This document shows, one piece after another, positions 17,793 to 27,726 of a stretch of 64,000 bases of DNA. The notes beneath the pieces are model-generated. The model was given only the letters and a program-made list of their open reading frames with translations, was not told where the DNA came from and ran no database searches. A program made the translations under genes and the position numbers. The stretch is from Sphingomicrobium aestuariivivum (GTDB taxonomy: Bacteria; Pseudomonadota; Alphaproteobacteria; Sphingomonadales; Sphingomonadaceae), in assembly GCF_024721585.1 (NCBI RefSeq), contig NZ_CP102629.1, positions 1,426,001 through 1,490,000 of the forward strand. Direction: 5' to 3'. Every line of letters begins with the position of its first letter. The first letter of the stretch is position 1.

Positions 17793-20606
17793 ATGGCCGA
17801 CCAGCCCCACCTCTATCTCGTCGACGGCTCGAGCTATATCTTTCGCGCCTATCACGTCCTTCCGCCGATCACGAACAAGGCGGGCACCCCCGCCGGCGCG
17901 GTCTATGGCTATACCGCGATGCTGTGGAAGCTCGCCGACGGCCTCAACAAGGAGGAAGGGCCGAGCCACCTCGCGGTGATCCTCGATGCCTCGGGCAAGA
18001 CCCACCGCGACGAACTGTTCGAGGAATATAAGGCCAACCGCCCGCCCGCGCCCGAGGACCTCGTGCCGCAATTCCCGCTGGTGCGCGAGGCGACCCGCGC
18101 CTTCTCGCTGCCCTGCATCGAGCAGAGCGGGCTCGAGGCCGACGACATCATCGCCTGCTATGCCAAGGCCGCCGCCGACAAGGGCTGGCGGGTCACCATC
18201 GTCAGCTCCGACAAGGACCTGATGCAGCTCATCGAAACGCGCGACAATGGCGCCGATGTCGACATGCTCGACACGATGAAGGACAAGCGCATCCGCCGCG
18301 AGGACGTGATCGAGAAGTTCGGCGTGCCGCCCGAGAAGGTCGGCGACTTGCTCGCCATGATGGGCGACAAGGTCGACAATGTCCCGGGCGTGCCGGGCGT
18401 GGGGCCCAAGACCGCCGCGCAACTGCTCGAGCAATATGGCGACCTCGACAATATCCTCGCCAATCTCGACAATATCACCAAGCCCGCGCTCAAGCGGAAC
18501 CTGACCGAACACCAGGACAATGCCCGCCTGTCGCGCGAGCTGGTCGAGCTCGTCTGCGACCAGCCGCTGCCGCAGCCGCTCGAGGAACTGAAGCTCGACG
18601 GCATCCCCGCCGAGCCGCTGCGCGCCTTCCTCGAGGAGCAGGGCTTCAAGCGCCTGCTCGACCGCATGGGCGGCGGCTCGAAGCCGCAGGCCGAGCGCGG
18701 CAAGGCGGGCGAGACCGGCATGGACAGCGCCGATCACGGCCCTGCCGCCCCGCCCGCGTCCGAGAAGATCAGCGTGGACCGCTCGAAATATGAGACGGTC
18801 ACCGACATGACCGACCTCGAGCGCTGGATCCTCGCCGCGCGGCACGTCGGCCATGTCGCGGTCGATACCGAGACCGACTGCCTCGACTGCGTGACCGGGC
18901 AGCTTGTCGGCATCAGCTTGTCGGTCGGCCCCGATGTCGCCTGCTACATCCCGCTCGACCATGGCGGCACCGACCTCCTCGGCGAGCGCCCCGACCAGCT
19001 CGACAAGGCTGCGGTGCTCGAGAAGCTGAAGCCGCTGCTCGAGGACGAGAGCGTGCTCAAGATCGGGCACAACCTCAAATATGACCTCGCCATGTTCGCC
19101 CGCGAGGGGATCGTCATGGCGCCCTATGACGACACGCTCGTCATGAGCTTCAACCTCGACGCCGGCCGCAGCCTGCAGGGCCACGGCATGGACACGCTGG
19201 CGAGCCAGCATTTCGAACACACTTGCATTTCCTTCAAGGACGTCTGCGGGACCGGCCGGAAACAGATCAGCTTCGCCGAGGTGCCGCTCGACAAGGCGAC
19301 CGAATATGCCGCCGAGGATGCCGATATCGCGCTCCGCCTGTGGCAGCGCCTCAAGCCCCGCATGGCGCCCGAGCGCGCCGCCACTGTCTACCAGCGCGTC
19401 GACCGGCCGATGCCGGAAGTGCTGAGCCGGATGGAGCTACGGGGCATCAAGGTCGACCGCGCCGCGCTCGCCGGCCTGTCGAAGCAGTTCGCCGAGGACA
19501 TGACCGCGCTCGAGGCCGAGATCTACGCCGCGGCGGGCGAGGAGTTCACCATCGGTTCGCCCCAGCAGCTCGGCAACATCCTGTTCGAGAAGCTCGGCGC
19601 CAAGGGTGGCCGCAAGGGCAAGTCGGGCAATTATTCGACCGACCAGAGCGAACTCGAACGGCTCGCGGGCGAAGGGTTCGATGTCGCCACCAAGGTGCTC
19701 GAATGGCGCCAGCTTTCGAAATTGAAGTCGACCTATACCGACGCGCTGCAGGAGCAGATCAACGCGAAGACGGGGCGGGTGCACACCAGCTACAGTCTCG
19801 CCGGGGCGCAGACGGGCCGCCTGTCGTCGAACGATCCCAACCTCCAGAACATCCCCATCCGCACCCCCATCGGCGCGCGCATCCGCGACTGTTTCGTCGC
19901 CGAGGAAGGGCACAGCCTCCTCAGCGCCGACTATAGCCAGATCGAACTGCGCCTCGCCGCCCACATGGCCGACGTGCCCCAACTGAAGGAGGCGTTCCGC
20001 GAGGGCGAGGACATTCACGACCGCACCGCGACCGAACTGTTCGGCGAGGTGACGAAGGAGACCCGTGGAAAGGCCAAGACGGTCAACTTCGCCATCCTCT
20101 ACGGCATTTCCGCCTTCGGGCTCGCGGGCCGCCTCGACATCGGGCGCGACGAGGCCAAGGCGATCATCGACACCTATTTCCAGCGCTTCCCCGGCATCCA
20201 GAACTATATCGCGCGGACCACCGCCGAGGTGAAGGAGACGGGGTTCACGACCACCCTGTTCGGGCGCAAGACGCATTTCCCGAACATCAATGCGCGCATG
20301 CCGAACGTGCGCGCGGGTGCCGAGCGCGCCGCGGTCAACGCGCCGATCCAGGGCACCAGCGCCGACCTTATCAAGCGCGCGATGGCGCGGATGGACGATG
20401 CGCTCGTCAAGGCCGGGCTCGATGACGTGAAAATGCTCCTGCAGGTGCACGACGAACTGCTGTTCGAGGTGCCCCACGGCAAGGAAGAAGCGGCCGCCGC
20501 CGTCATCCGGCCGGTGATGGAAGAGGCGGCAAGGCCGATGCTCGAGATCGACGTGCCGCTCGAGGTCGTGATCGGCTGGGGCGCCAATTGGGGAGCAGCG
20601 CATTGA
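17793..20606 (+). CDS. polA: DNA polymerase I
   Basis: A 937-residue polymerase with three domains. The 5'-3' exonuclease is at about 1-290 (YLVDGSSYIFRAYH, QSGLEADDIIACYA). The 3'-5' proofreading domain is at about 330-520 and keeps its DTET metal motif (VAVDTETDCLD), so proofreading is probably active. The polymerase has motif A (SADYSQIELRL), motif B (RGKAKTVNFAILYGIS) and motif C (LQVHDELLFEV). It fills gaps in repair and removes primers. The ATG at 17793 (MADQPHLYLVDG) is chosen; the frame is open further upstream, but that sequence is not family-like. Confidence 0.96.
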   Translation: MADQPHLYLVDGSSYIFRAYHVLPPITNKAGTPAGAVYGYTAMLWKLADGLNKEEGPSHLAVILDASGKTHRDELFEEYKANRPPAPEDLVPQFPLVREATRAFSLPCIEQSGLEADDIIACYAKAAADKGWRVTIVSSDKDLMQLIETRDNGADVDMLDTMKDKRIRREDVIEKFGVPPEKVGDLLAMMGDKVDNVPGVPGVGPKTAAQLLEQYGDLDNILANLDNITKPALKRNLTEHQDNARLSRELVELVCDQPLPQPLEELKLDGIPAEPLRAFLEEQGFKRLLDRMGGGSKPQAERGKAGETGMDSADHGPAAPPASEKISVDRSKYETVTDMTDLERWILAARHVGHVAVDTETDCLDCVTGQLVGISLSVGPDVACYIPLDHGGTDLLGERPDQLDKAAVLEKLKPLLEDESVLKIGHNLKYDLAMFAREGIVMAPYDDTLVMSFNLDAGRSLQGHGMDTLASQHFEHTCISFKDVCGTGRKQISFAEVPLDKATEYAAEDADIALRLWQRLKPRMAPERAATVYQRVDRPMPEVLSRMELRGIKVDRAALAGLSKQFAEDMTALEAEIYAAAGEEFTIGSPQQLGNILFEKLGAKGGRKGKSGNYSTDQSELERLAGEGFDVATKVLEWRQLSKLKSTYTDALQEQINAKTGRVHTSYSLAGAQTGRLSSNDPNLQNIPIRTPIGARIRDCFVAEEGHSLLSADYSQIELRLAAHMADVPQLKEAFREGEDIHDRTATELFGEVTKETRGKAKTVNFAILYGISAFGLAGRLDIGRDEAKAIIDTYFQRFPGIQNYIARTTAEVKETGFTTTLFGRKTHFPNINARMPNVRAGAERAAVNAPIQGTSADLIKRAMARMDDALVKAGLDDVKMLLQVHDELLFEVPHGKEEAAAAVIRPVMEEAARPMLEIDVPLEVVIGWGANWGAAH

Positions 20607-22129
20607 GCGCCGATAATGCCGCCGACGGGGGCAAGAAGGATCTCGCGGCGCTCGCCCGCGGGGGCCGCATCAACTTCTTCGGTTTCGTGCTGCGCCTCTT
20701 GGCGCGCATCCCCTTCCTGTTCATCGCCGGCCAGTTTTATGGCGCGGAAGCGCTGGGGCGCTTTGCCTATGCGCTGATCGTCGTCGAATTCTCGGCGCAG
20801 ATCGCGACCCTCGGCCTCAAGCGCGGGCTCGCCCAGCAGCTGTCGGCCTCGAAGGGTAAGGACCATACGCATATCGTCTGGGACGGCATGGTCGTGGCCA
20901 TGCTCGGCAGCCTCCTCATCATGGCGGTGCTGTTCCTCTTCCCGCAGATGATGTTCCCCAACTCCGAGGTGCGCGGGCTGGAGCGGCTGCTGCCGATCAC
21001 CGTGCTGGCGCTGGCGTGGACCGAGGTGGCGCTGGCGGCCTGCAACTATCGCCACAATATCGCCGCCACCGTGCGCAGCCGCGCCATCGTCGAGCCTTGG
21101 ACCATCTCGATCGTCGCGGGGGTCTGGGCTTTCATCTCGACCGATGACGGGCTGATCGTCGCCTATGTCGCCTCGATGGTCGGCGCGCTGCTCGCCGCGC
21201 TCTGGCCCTTCATCAAGGACTATGGCCTGCCGCACCATTGGAAGCCGCATTATGCCGAGCTTTGGGGAATGGCGCGGCGCAACCTTCCGGTGGCCGCCGC
21301 CGATGCCACCGAATGGGCATCGCGCCGCCTCGACATCCTTGTCCTCGGCCTGTTCTTCACCCCCGCCATCGTCGGCATCTACTGGGCCGCGCAGCAGGTC
21401 GCCTCGCTGCCGTCCAAGTTGAAGACCAGCTTCGACCCCATCATGGGGCCCGTGATCAGCCAGAATGTCGAGGCGGGCAACATGGGCGCGGTCGCGCAGC
21501 AGGTGCGGCAGGTCGGCTTCTGGATCATCGCCGCACAGGCGGGCGTGGCCCTCGCGCTCGGCATCCCCGCGATGGCGGTGATGAACCTCGTCGGCGAGGA
21601 ATTCGGCGCGGGCTACATCATCCTCGCCGTGCTGCTCGCCGCCGAAGTGATCGCCGCCATGGCCGCCGTGTCTGAGGCCGCGCTCATCTATCTCGCGCGC
21701 CATCGCAACATGATCATCGGCTTCATCATGCTCGCATTGGAGGCCGCGATCGGCGCCGGCGCGATCATCGTCCTGCGCAACATGGGCTATCCGGTCGAGG
21801 TGCAGGCCGCGGGCGCCGCCATCGGCCTTGCCGCCGCACTGGGCTTTGCCGCCATCGCCAAGGCGTGGCTGCTGTCGGGCATCGTCAATGCGAGCGTGTC
21901 GGGCTGGCGCTGGCCGCTGGTCTGGGCGGGCATTGCGACGATCCCGCTCGGGCTGATGATCGGGCGCATCCCCGACTGGGCGCAGCTCACCATCGGCGCG
22001 CCCGCCATCCTGCTCGTTTTCGGCATCGTCGTGTGGCGTTGGGGTTTCGGCCCCGAGGACCGCGAACTGTTCAAGATGAAAAAGGAGCGCCCGGGCGCAG
22101 CGACGCCGGGCGACGATCTTTCAAACTAG
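20603..22129 (+). CDS. Oligosaccharide/lipopolysaccharide flippase-like membrane protein (MATE/MOP superfamily)
   Basis: About 508 residues with 12-14 hydrophobic helices and the opening GRINFFGFVLRLLARIPFLFIAGQFYGAEALGRFAYAL, typical of polysaccharide-biosynthesis (Wzx-like) flippases. Such proteins move lipid-linked sugars across the inner membrane. The start is read as the TTG at 20603, overlapping the polA stop (TTGA) with GGAG upstream; a TTG at 20588 is also possible. No glycosyltransferase genes lie nearby, so the substrate is unknown. The hairpin repeat follows its stop. Confidence 0.8.
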   Translation: MSADNAADGGKKDLAALARGGRINFFGFVLRLLARIPFLFIAGQFYGAEALGRFAYALIVVEFSAQIATLGLKRGLAQQLSASKGKDHTHIVWDGMVVAMLGSLLIMAVLFLFPQMMFPNSEVRGLERLLPITVLALAWTEVALAACNYRHNIAATVRSRAIVEPWTISIVAGVWAFISTDDGLIVAYVASMVGALLAALWPFIKDYGLPHHWKPHYAELWGMARRNLPVAAADATEWASRRLDILVLGLFFTPAIVGIYWAAQQVASLPSKLKTSFDPIMGPVISQNVEAGNMGAVAQQVRQVGFWIIAAQAGVALALGIPAMAVMNLVGEEFGAGYIILAVLLAAEVIAAMAAVSEAALIYLARHRNMIIGFIMLALEAAIGAGAIIVLRNMGYPVEVQAAGAAIGLAAALGFAAIAKAWLLSGIVNASVSGWRWPLVWAGIATIPLGLMIGRIPDWAQLTIGAPAILLVFGIVVWRWGFGPEDRELFKMKKERPGAATPGDDLSN

Positions 22130-22261
22130 GCACTAGCGGGGTCAGGGCGGCCTGACCCCGTCAGACGGGTTCGCTGCCGCGACCCGCTGGCCGCGGCTTG
22201 CCGTCTCTCGACGGAAGGACGCGTTGCCCTTGCAACGCTACCCTTCCGCTCGGCGGCGCGC
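22126..22261 (+). repeat. Intergenic hairpin repeat, copy 1
   Basis: This 136-base spacer between the convergent flippase and purH genes is similar to the reverse complement of 27596-27726. The first 38 bases match at 34 positions; a block GGCTTGCC(G/A)TCTCTCG and a final block CGCTCGG(C/T)GGCGCGC are also shared. It begins with a 9-bp stem, GGGGTCAGG / CCTGACCCC around GCGG (22138-22159). No T-tract follows, so it is not a standard terminator. Confidence 0.7.
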
Positions 22262-23848
22262 CTAGTGGCGGAAGTGGCGCATCCCCGTGAAGACCATCGC
22301 CAGCCCCGCCTCGTCGGCAGCAGCGATGACTTCCTCGTCGCGGATCGACCCGCCCGGCTGGATCACTGCCGTGGCACCCGCTTCGGCGGCCGAGATGAGG
22401 CCGTCGGCGAAGGGGAAGAAGGCATCGGAGGCGACCGCGCTGCCGATGGTGCGCGCTTCGCCGAAGCCATGCGTTTCGGCGGCTTCCTTCGCTTTGATCG
22501 CGGCGATGCGCGCTGAGTCGCGGCGGTTCATCTGGCCCGCGCCGATCCCCGCCGTCGCGCCGTCCTTGGCATAGACGATGGCGTTGGATTTGACGTGCTT
22601 GGCCACCGTCCAGGCGAAGAGGCAGTCTTTCAGCTCCTGTTCGGTCGGCTGGCGTTTGGTGACGACCTTGAGGTCTTCTTGGCGGATCATGCCATTGTCA
22701 CGGTCCTGGATGAGGATGCCGCCCGCGATGGGCTTGAACATCTGCCCCGGGCGCGCCGGGTCGGGGAGCTCGCCGGTCAGCAGCAGGCGCAGGTTCTTCT
22801 TCTTGGCGAAGACGGCCTTCGCGGCGTCATCGGCGTCCGGCGCCACCACGACTTCCGTGAAAATGTCGGTGATGGCGCGGGCGGTGTCTTCGTCGAGCGG
22901 GCGGTTGACCGCGACGATGCCGCCGAAGGCCGAAACGCTGTCGCACTGGAGCGCGTCGTTCCAGGCGGTGAGGAGGTCGGCGGCCTGCGCGACGCCGCAA
23001 GGGTTGGCGTGCTTGACGATGACGCAGGCAGGGGGACCGTCGCGGAACTCGGCGATCAGCTCGTAGGCCGCGTCGGCGTCGTTGAGGTTGTTGTAGCTCA
23101 GCGCCTTGCCCTGCACTTGGGTAGCGCCGGCGAGGCCGGGACGGACCGCCTGCGGGATGTAGAGCGCGGCCTTCTGGTGCGGGTTCTCGCCATAACGCAG
23201 CTCGTCGGCCTTGGTCATCGCGATCGAGCGGGTCTCGGGATAGCCCTGTCCGAGGTCGGCGAAGGCGAACCAGCTCGAGATGGCGGCATCGTAGCTCGCG
23301 GTCAGCGCATAGGCCTTGTGCGCGAGCATGGTGCGGAATTCCTGCGTGAGGCCGCCATGCCCCTCGATCTCGCCGATGACCGCGTCATAGTCGGCGGGGT
23401 CGGTGACGACCGCGACCGAGGCGTGGTTCTTGGCCGCCGAGCGCACCATCGCGGGGCCACCGATGTCGATATTCTCGATGATCGTCTCGCGGTCCGCGCC
23501 GGAGGCCACCGTCTGTTCGAACGGATAGAGGTTGATCACCACCATATCGATCGGCCCGATGTCATGCGCTTCCATCGCGTCGAGATGGTCCTGCTTGTCG
23601 CGGCGGGCGAGGATGCCGCCATGCACCTTGGGGTGGAGCGTCTTCACGCGCCCGTCCATCATCTCGGGAAAGCCGGTGAGGTCGGCGACGTCCTTCACCT
23701 CGAGGCCCATCTCGCGCATCGCCTTGGCGGTGCCGCCGGTCGAAACCAGTTCGGCGCCATGCGCGGCCAGCGCGCGCGCGAGCGGCTCCAACCCCTCCTT
23801 GTCCGAAAGCGAAAGCAGCGCGCGGCGAATGGGGGTGTGGGTGGCCAT
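22262..23848 (-). CDS. purH: Bifunctional AICAR transformylase / IMP cyclohydrolase
   Basis: A 528-residue enzyme for the last two steps of IMP synthesis. The N-terminal IMP cyclohydrolase domain (about 1-200) has [22 protein letters not shown] and [15 protein letters not shown]. The transformylase domain has [25 protein letters not shown] and the C-terminal [19 protein letters not shown]. The ATG at 23848 has AGGGAA upstream, placed in the eight-base gap after the heparinase stop, so it is the last gene of rsmB-rpe-heparinase-purH. Confidence 0.97.
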   Translation of the reverse strand: MATHTPIRRALLSLSDKEGLEPLARALAAHGAELVSTGGTAKAMREMGLEVKDVADLTGFPEMMDGRVKTLHPKVHGGILARRDKQDHLDAMEAHDIGPIDMVVINLYPFEQTVASGADRETIIENIDIGGPAMVRSAAKNHASVAVVTDPADYDAVIGEIEGHGGLTQEFRTMLAHKAYALTASYDAAISSWFAFADLGQGYPETRSIAMTKADELRYGENPHQKAALYIPQAVRPGLAGATQVQGKALSYNNLNDADAAYELIAEFRDGPPACVIVKHANPCGVAQAADLLTAWNDALQCDSVSAFGGIVAVNRPLDEDTARAITDIFTEVVVAPDADDAAKAVFAKKKNLRLLLTGELPDPARPGQMFKPIAGGILIQDRDNGMIRQEDLKVVTKRQPTEQELKDCLFAWTVAKHVKSNAIVYAKDGATAGIGAGQMNRRDSARIAAIKAKEAAETHGFGEARTIGSAVASDAFFPFADGLISAAEAGATAVIQPGGSIRDEEVIAAADEAGLAMVFTGMRHFRH

Positions 23849-23856
23849 GATGTTCC

Positions 23857-25467
23857 CTAGCTGGAGCGGCGGAATTGCCAGTTGACGGTGGCGCCCTCCT
23901 TGCCCGCTTCCGAAGCGATGACAAGTTGGGTCGAATTGATGGGCCGCGCGCCGGGGCCGATGACGAGGCTCTGGTCGAGCGACAGGCTGCCGCCGGTACA
24001 GCGGAACTGCCATGGCGGCGCGGCCTTGGGACGCAGGAGCGCGCCCTGCCCGTCGGCGGTCGGGATGACCTCGACGTCGGGCGAGAGATGGAAGCGAAGG
24101 AGGAAGGGCAGGGTCTTGCGCCTGAGGCGGCGGCCCTCCGGCGCTAGATTGTCCTCGCCGCGCACTTCCTTACCGTCATTGGCAAGCGCGAGCTTGCGCT
24201 CGTGGATAAGGCCGTAACGCTTGAGATAGCCGTCATGGGTCGCGGTGAGGCGGCTGAAATGATCGTCCTCGCGGCGCTCGACGTCGACTTCGGGCAGGCC
24301 CTTCTTGGGCGCGCCGTCCTCATCGAGCTGCGTCGCGTTGGCCCCATCGAGGACGAGCCCCGAATGCGCATCCGACCCGCGCAGCCCCGCGACTAGCGGC
24401 GGCGGCAAGCGGTCGGGGCGGTCGGCGGGGCCGCCACAGCTCATGACGAGGCGCTGCTCGCCGTCGCACAACTCGATGGCGAGGGCGCTGCTGTGGGCGG
24501 CGGCGGCATGCGGGGGTGTCGGCGGGGCAGCGCCGTCGAGCTGGACCACCGTGCCGAGCGCGGAGAGGCGGTGATAGCCCCAGCCGCGGGGCTTGCGCAG
24601 GGGCCGTGCGCGCATGCCGCAGCCCTCGACCAGCGCATTGAGCTGTTGCGGATCGCCCGGGTGGCCGCCCTGCCAGCTGGCCAGCCCGCCATCGCCCATC
24701 CGCACCCCGTGGAGCGCGGCGAGCGCGGCGCCGGCGGCATCCTCGAGCGCGTCGGGCAGCGTCTGCTTGGCAGCGAAATAGGCAGCGCGGACGAGGCCGA
24801 GGCGGTCGACCAGCTGCGCCTGCTCCCACGGGCGGCGGCTGATCAGGCCGCCATCCTCGTGCTGGCCCTGCGCCAATGCGCGCATGAGACCCGCTTCGGC
24901 GCGGGCGACGCGCGGCAAATCGCCTTCCATGCACAGGCAGGCGGCGGTCATGCCGCTCCAAGCGGTGATGCGCGGCAGGCCGGGCGCGACCTTGTCGGCA
25001 TGTTCGCCGAGGTGCCGCGCAGCGCGCGCCATCGCATTGAGCAGCGCAGCGCGGTAATTCTCGTCGCGGCTCGACAGGATGTAGGGCGCATAGGCCATCC
25101 AGAAGAGGAGCCGCTCTCCCATCAGGTCGGGCGCCCAGGCGGCATCGGGTTCGCCGCCATGCTGGGCGAGCCAGCGGCGGATCACCGCCTCGCCGAGCCG
25201 TGCTCCCTGTTCGCGGCCGCTCGCGGCGGCGAGATCGCGCAGCCACGCAAAGCCGTGGAGATGGCGGTGGATCGGTTTCGCCAGATCGAGCGCGGCAAAG
25301 TCGAGCCCTTTCAGAGAGTAGCGTTCGCCGTCGTGGAAAAGCACGCCCTTGCCGAGCGCTTCGCCGATCTGCCGGTCGCCCTCGACATGGTCGCGCGCCA
25401 CCGCCGCCAGCCGCAACGACTGGCGCCTGCCCCCGAGCAGCCGACCAAGCCAGCCGCCCTCGAACAT
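23857..25467 (-). CDS. Heparinase II/III family protein
   Basis: A 536-residue protein. An N-terminal alpha-helical toroid (about 40-300: [44 protein letters not shown]) precedes a beta-sandwich C-terminal half with [32 protein letters not shown] and the end [13 protein letters not shown]. This is the alphaproteobacterial heparinase II/III-like group, usually found between rpe and purH. The in vivo substrate is unknown; no signal peptide is evident. The start overlaps the rpe stop by one base (TGATG). Confidence 0.88.
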   Translation of the reverse strand: MFEGGWLGRLLGGRRQSLRLAAVARDHVEGDRQIGEALGKGVLFHDGERYSLKGLDFAALDLAKPIHRHLHGFAWLRDLAAASGREQGARLGEAVIRRWLAQHGGEPDAAWAPDLMGERLLFWMAYAPYILSSRDENYRAALLNAMARAARHLGEHADKVAPGLPRITAWSGMTAACLCMEGDLPRVARAEAGLMRALAQGQHEDGGLISRRPWEQAQLVDRLGLVRAAYFAAKQTLPDALEDAAGAALAALHGVRMGDGGLASWQGGHPGDPQQLNALVEGCGMRARPLRKPRGWGYHRLSALGTVVQLDGAAPPTPPHAAAAHSSALAIELCDGEQRLVMSCGGPADRPDRLPPPLVAGLRGSDAHSGLVLDGANATQLDEDGAPKKGLPEVDVERREDDHFSRLTATHDGYLKRYGLIHERKLALANDGKEVRGEDNLAPEGRRLRRKTLPFLLRFHLSPDVEVIPTADGQGALLRPKAAPPWQFRCTGGSLSLDQSLVIGPGARPINSTQLVIASEAGKEGATVNWQFRRSS

Positions 25468-26120
25468 CAGGCGTTCTTCAGTGCCGCGATGTTGGAAGCG
25501 TAGGCGTCCGGACCCCCGCGGAAGACCGCCGAGCCCGCGACCAGCGCGGTGGCACCGGCCTCCTTGCATTTGGGCGCGGTATCGGGATCGACCCCGCCAT
25601 CGACCTCGAGGTGGAAGTCGAGCCCGCGCTGTTCCTTAAGATTGGCGATGCGCTCGATCTTGCGGAGCTGGTCGTGGATGAACTTCTGCCCGCCAAAACC
25701 GGGATTGACGCTCATCACGAGGACGAGGTCGGCCTGTTCGATCAGGTAATCGATCGCGCTCTCGCTGGTACCGGGGTTGAGAACCACGCCCGCCTTCTTG
25801 CCGAGCGAGCGGATCTTCTGGAGCGAGCGGTGCGCATGCGGCCCCGCTTCGGGATGGATCGTCAATATGTCCGCACCCGCCTCGGCAAAGTCCTCGAGAT
25901 ATTGGTCGACGGGGCTGATCATCAGGTGGACGTCGAAGGGCTTGTCGGTGTGCGGACGGAGCGCCTTCACCACCGCCGGACCGATGGTGATGTTGGGCAC
26001 GAAATGGCCGTCCATCACGTCGACATGGATCCAGTCGGCACCGGCTTCGTCGATGGCGCGGACCTCTTCGCCCAATTTGGCGAAATCGGCGGAGAGGATC
26101 GAGGGAGAGATGATCGTCAT
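25467..26120 (-). CDS. rpe: Ribulose-phosphate 3-epimerase
   Basis: A 217-residue TIM-barrel enzyme interconverting ribulose-5-P and xylulose-5-P. Family motifs: [54 protein letters not shown] and the C-terminal [11 protein letters not shown]. The metal-binding His/Asp pairs are in these motifs. The ATG at 26120 is used. It lies 22 bases after rsmB. Confidence 0.97.
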   Translation of the reverse strand: MTIISPSILSADFAKLGEEVRAIDEAGADWIHVDVMDGHFVPNITIGPAVVKALRPHTDKPFDVHLMISPVDQYLEDFAEAGADILTIHPEAGPHAHRSLQKIRSLGKKAGVVLNPGTSESAIDYLIEQADLVLVMSVNPGFGGQKFIHDQLRKIERIANLKEQRGLDFHLEVDGGVDPDTAPKCKEAGATALVAGSAVFRGGPDAYASNIAALKNA

Positions 26121-26142
26121 GATGGTCTTTCCAATGCCCTGA

Positions 26143-27399
26143 TCAGGCGTCGCGAACAAGGTGCGCGATGAAGAAGCCGTCGAGCCCGCCTTCGGCCTCC
26201 AGCATGCCGGGCGTGATGCGCAGCCAGCCCTTCGAGGACGGCGCGATGCCGGCGAACGTGGGCGCGGGTTCGATGCGGAAGCCCGGGTTGCGCGCGAGGA
26301 AGGCGGGGACCTGCAATTCGCCCTCTTCGGGCTCGAGGCTGCAGGTGGCGAAGACGAGGCTGCCGCCGACCTTCACCAGCCCCGCCGCCGCGTCGAGCAA
26401 TTGCGCCTGCAGCTCGGCCATCTCCGCGATGATGCGCGGGCTGGCGCGATAGAGGCTCTCGGGATGGCGGCGGAAGGTGCCGGTGGCGCTGCACGGCGCA
26501 TCGAGCAGCACGGCATCGAATGCCTCGCCCTTGTGGCGGCGCAAGTCGCGGGTGACGACGCGCGCCTTGAGGCCGGTGCGCTCGAGATTCTGCCGGACGC
26601 GCTCGTTGCGGCGACCGTTGAGGTCGAGCGCGGTGACGTCATGGCCGGCGGCGGCGAGTTGGAGCGTCTTGCCCCCGGGCGCGGCACAGGCATCGAGGAC
26701 GCGGCGCGCATTGGCCGGGATGAGCCGCGCGGGCAGCGAGGCGGCGAGGTCCTGCACCCACCAATTGCCTTCATCGAAGCCGGGCAGGCTGGTGACGCTG
26801 TCGCCCGAGGTGACGCGGACGTGGCGCGGCGCGAGCGATTTGCCCTCGGGCGCGGTGGCGTCATCGGCCTTGAGACTGATGTCGAGCGGGGGGCGCTCGC
26901 CGAGCATGGTACGGGCGGCCTCGAGCGCATCCTCGCCCCACAGCGACCAGCGTTCGGCGATGGCCTTGGGAAGCTGGGGCTTGGACAGGTCGGGGAGGTC
27001 CGACTTCAGAAGTTTCGAGATCACACCGTGGACGAGTCGCCGCTGGCCGCCTTCGACCAGCGGGAGCGCGGTGGCGACGACGGCATGATGCGGGATCTCG
27101 AGCGTGATCGCCTGCGTCAGCGCGAGGCGCAGCACCATGCGGACCTTGGCATCCTCGGCGACGGGACGCTCCATCGCGCCGTCGATCAGCGCATCGAGGT
27201 CTGGCAGGCGGCGCAGCGTCTCGCCCGCGATGGCCTGTGCGAGGCGCGCATCCTCGGGCTTCAGGCCCTTGGTCGCGGCGGGCGCGGCGGCATCGATCGT
27301 CTCGGCGCGGCGCAGCACGGCATCGAGCAATTTGAGGGCGGCGCGGCGTGCGCCGGTTCCCGCGGCGTCGGGAGTACGACTCTTCTGTGGTCTTGGCAT
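26143..27399 (-). CDS. rsmB: 16S rRNA m5C methyltransferase RsmB family
   Basis: A 418-residue protein. The N-terminal NusB-like RNA-binding domain (about 12-140: [33 protein letters not shown]) is followed by the SAM-dependent methyltransferase. SAM site: [14 protein letters not shown]. Catalytic cysteines: motif [18 protein letters not shown] and motif [14 protein letters not shown]. It methylates a cytosine in 16S rRNA. It is the first gene of the rsmB-rpe-heparinase-purH set and is divergent from the DUF1674 gene, 28 bases between starts. Confidence 0.93.
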   Translation of the reverse strand: MPRPQKSRTPDAAGTGARRAALKLLDAVLRRAETIDAAAPAATKGLKPEDARLAQAIAGETLRRLPDLDALIDGAMERPVAEDAKVRMVLRLALTQAITLEIPHHAVVATALPLVEGGQRRLVHGVISKLLKSDLPDLSKPQLPKAIAERWSLWGEDALEAARTMLGERPPLDISLKADDATAPEGKSLAPRHVRVTSGDSVTSLPGFDEGNWWVQDLAASLPARLIPANARRVLDACAAPGGKTLQLAAAGHDVTALDLNGRRNERVRQNLERTGLKARVVTRDLRRHKGEAFDAVLLDAPCSATGTFRRHPESLYRASPRIIAEMAELQAQLLDAAAGLVKVGGSLVFATCSLEPEEGELQVPAFLARNPGFRIEPAPTFAGIAPSSKGWLRITPGMLEAEGGLDGFFIAHLVRDA

Positions 27400-27427
27400 G
27401 CGCCCCCATAGCGCCCAAATGGGCAGC

Positions 27428-27595
27428 ATGAAACGGCCCGAACACCTCAAACCGCCGAAATATCTGTCGCCCAGCCCGCCCGTGCCCGAACCCGAGCCGG
27501 TCGAGGACAATGACGGACCGGTCGGCGAGAAGGAAAAGAAGGACCCGACGCGCTACGGCGACTGGGAGCGTAAAGGCATCGCCTGGGATTTCTGA
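27428..27595 (+). CDS. DUF1674 / SDHAF4-type succinate dehydrogenase assembly protein (55 aa)
   Basis: A 55-residue protein with a Pro-rich start (MKRPEHLKPPKYLSP) and the diagnostic C-terminus DPTRYGDWERKGIAWDF. This signature defines the DUF1674/SDHAF4 family; the mitochondrial member chaperones the flavoprotein of succinate dehydrogenase. The sdh genes are not in the window. It is divergent from rsmB. The hairpin repeat begins at its stop. Confidence 0.9.
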   Translation: MKRPEHLKPPKYLSPSPPVPEPEPVEDNDGPVGEKEKKDPTRYGDWERKGIAWDF

Positions 27596-27726
27596 GCGCG
27601 CCACCGAGCGCAGTGACGCCGACCCGCAGGGTCGCCGGAACAGCGCGAGAGATGGCAAGCCACGGACGGCCTGCGCGAAGCGACAGGACCGACGGGGTCG
27701 GGCCGCCCCGACCCCCTAGCGCCTAG
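27596..27726 (-). repeat. Intergenic hairpin repeat, copy 2 (inverted)
   Basis: This 131-base spacer fills the gap between the convergent DUF1674 and gpsA genes. Read on the minus strand it aligns with 22126-22261. Its stem is GGGGTCGGG / CCCGACCCC (27694-27715). Compared with copy 1, one A-T pair in the stem is G-C here, a compensatory change that keeps the pairing. It has no T-tract. Confidence 0.7.

Noticed and set aside
17463-19220. 585-codon minus-strand frame over polA
   Set aside because: Shadow of the polA reading frame; composition is unlike real proteins and polA motifs are unambiguous.
22272-22574. Small plus-strand frame within purH
   Set aside because: Shadow of purH; purH motifs on the minus strand are clear.
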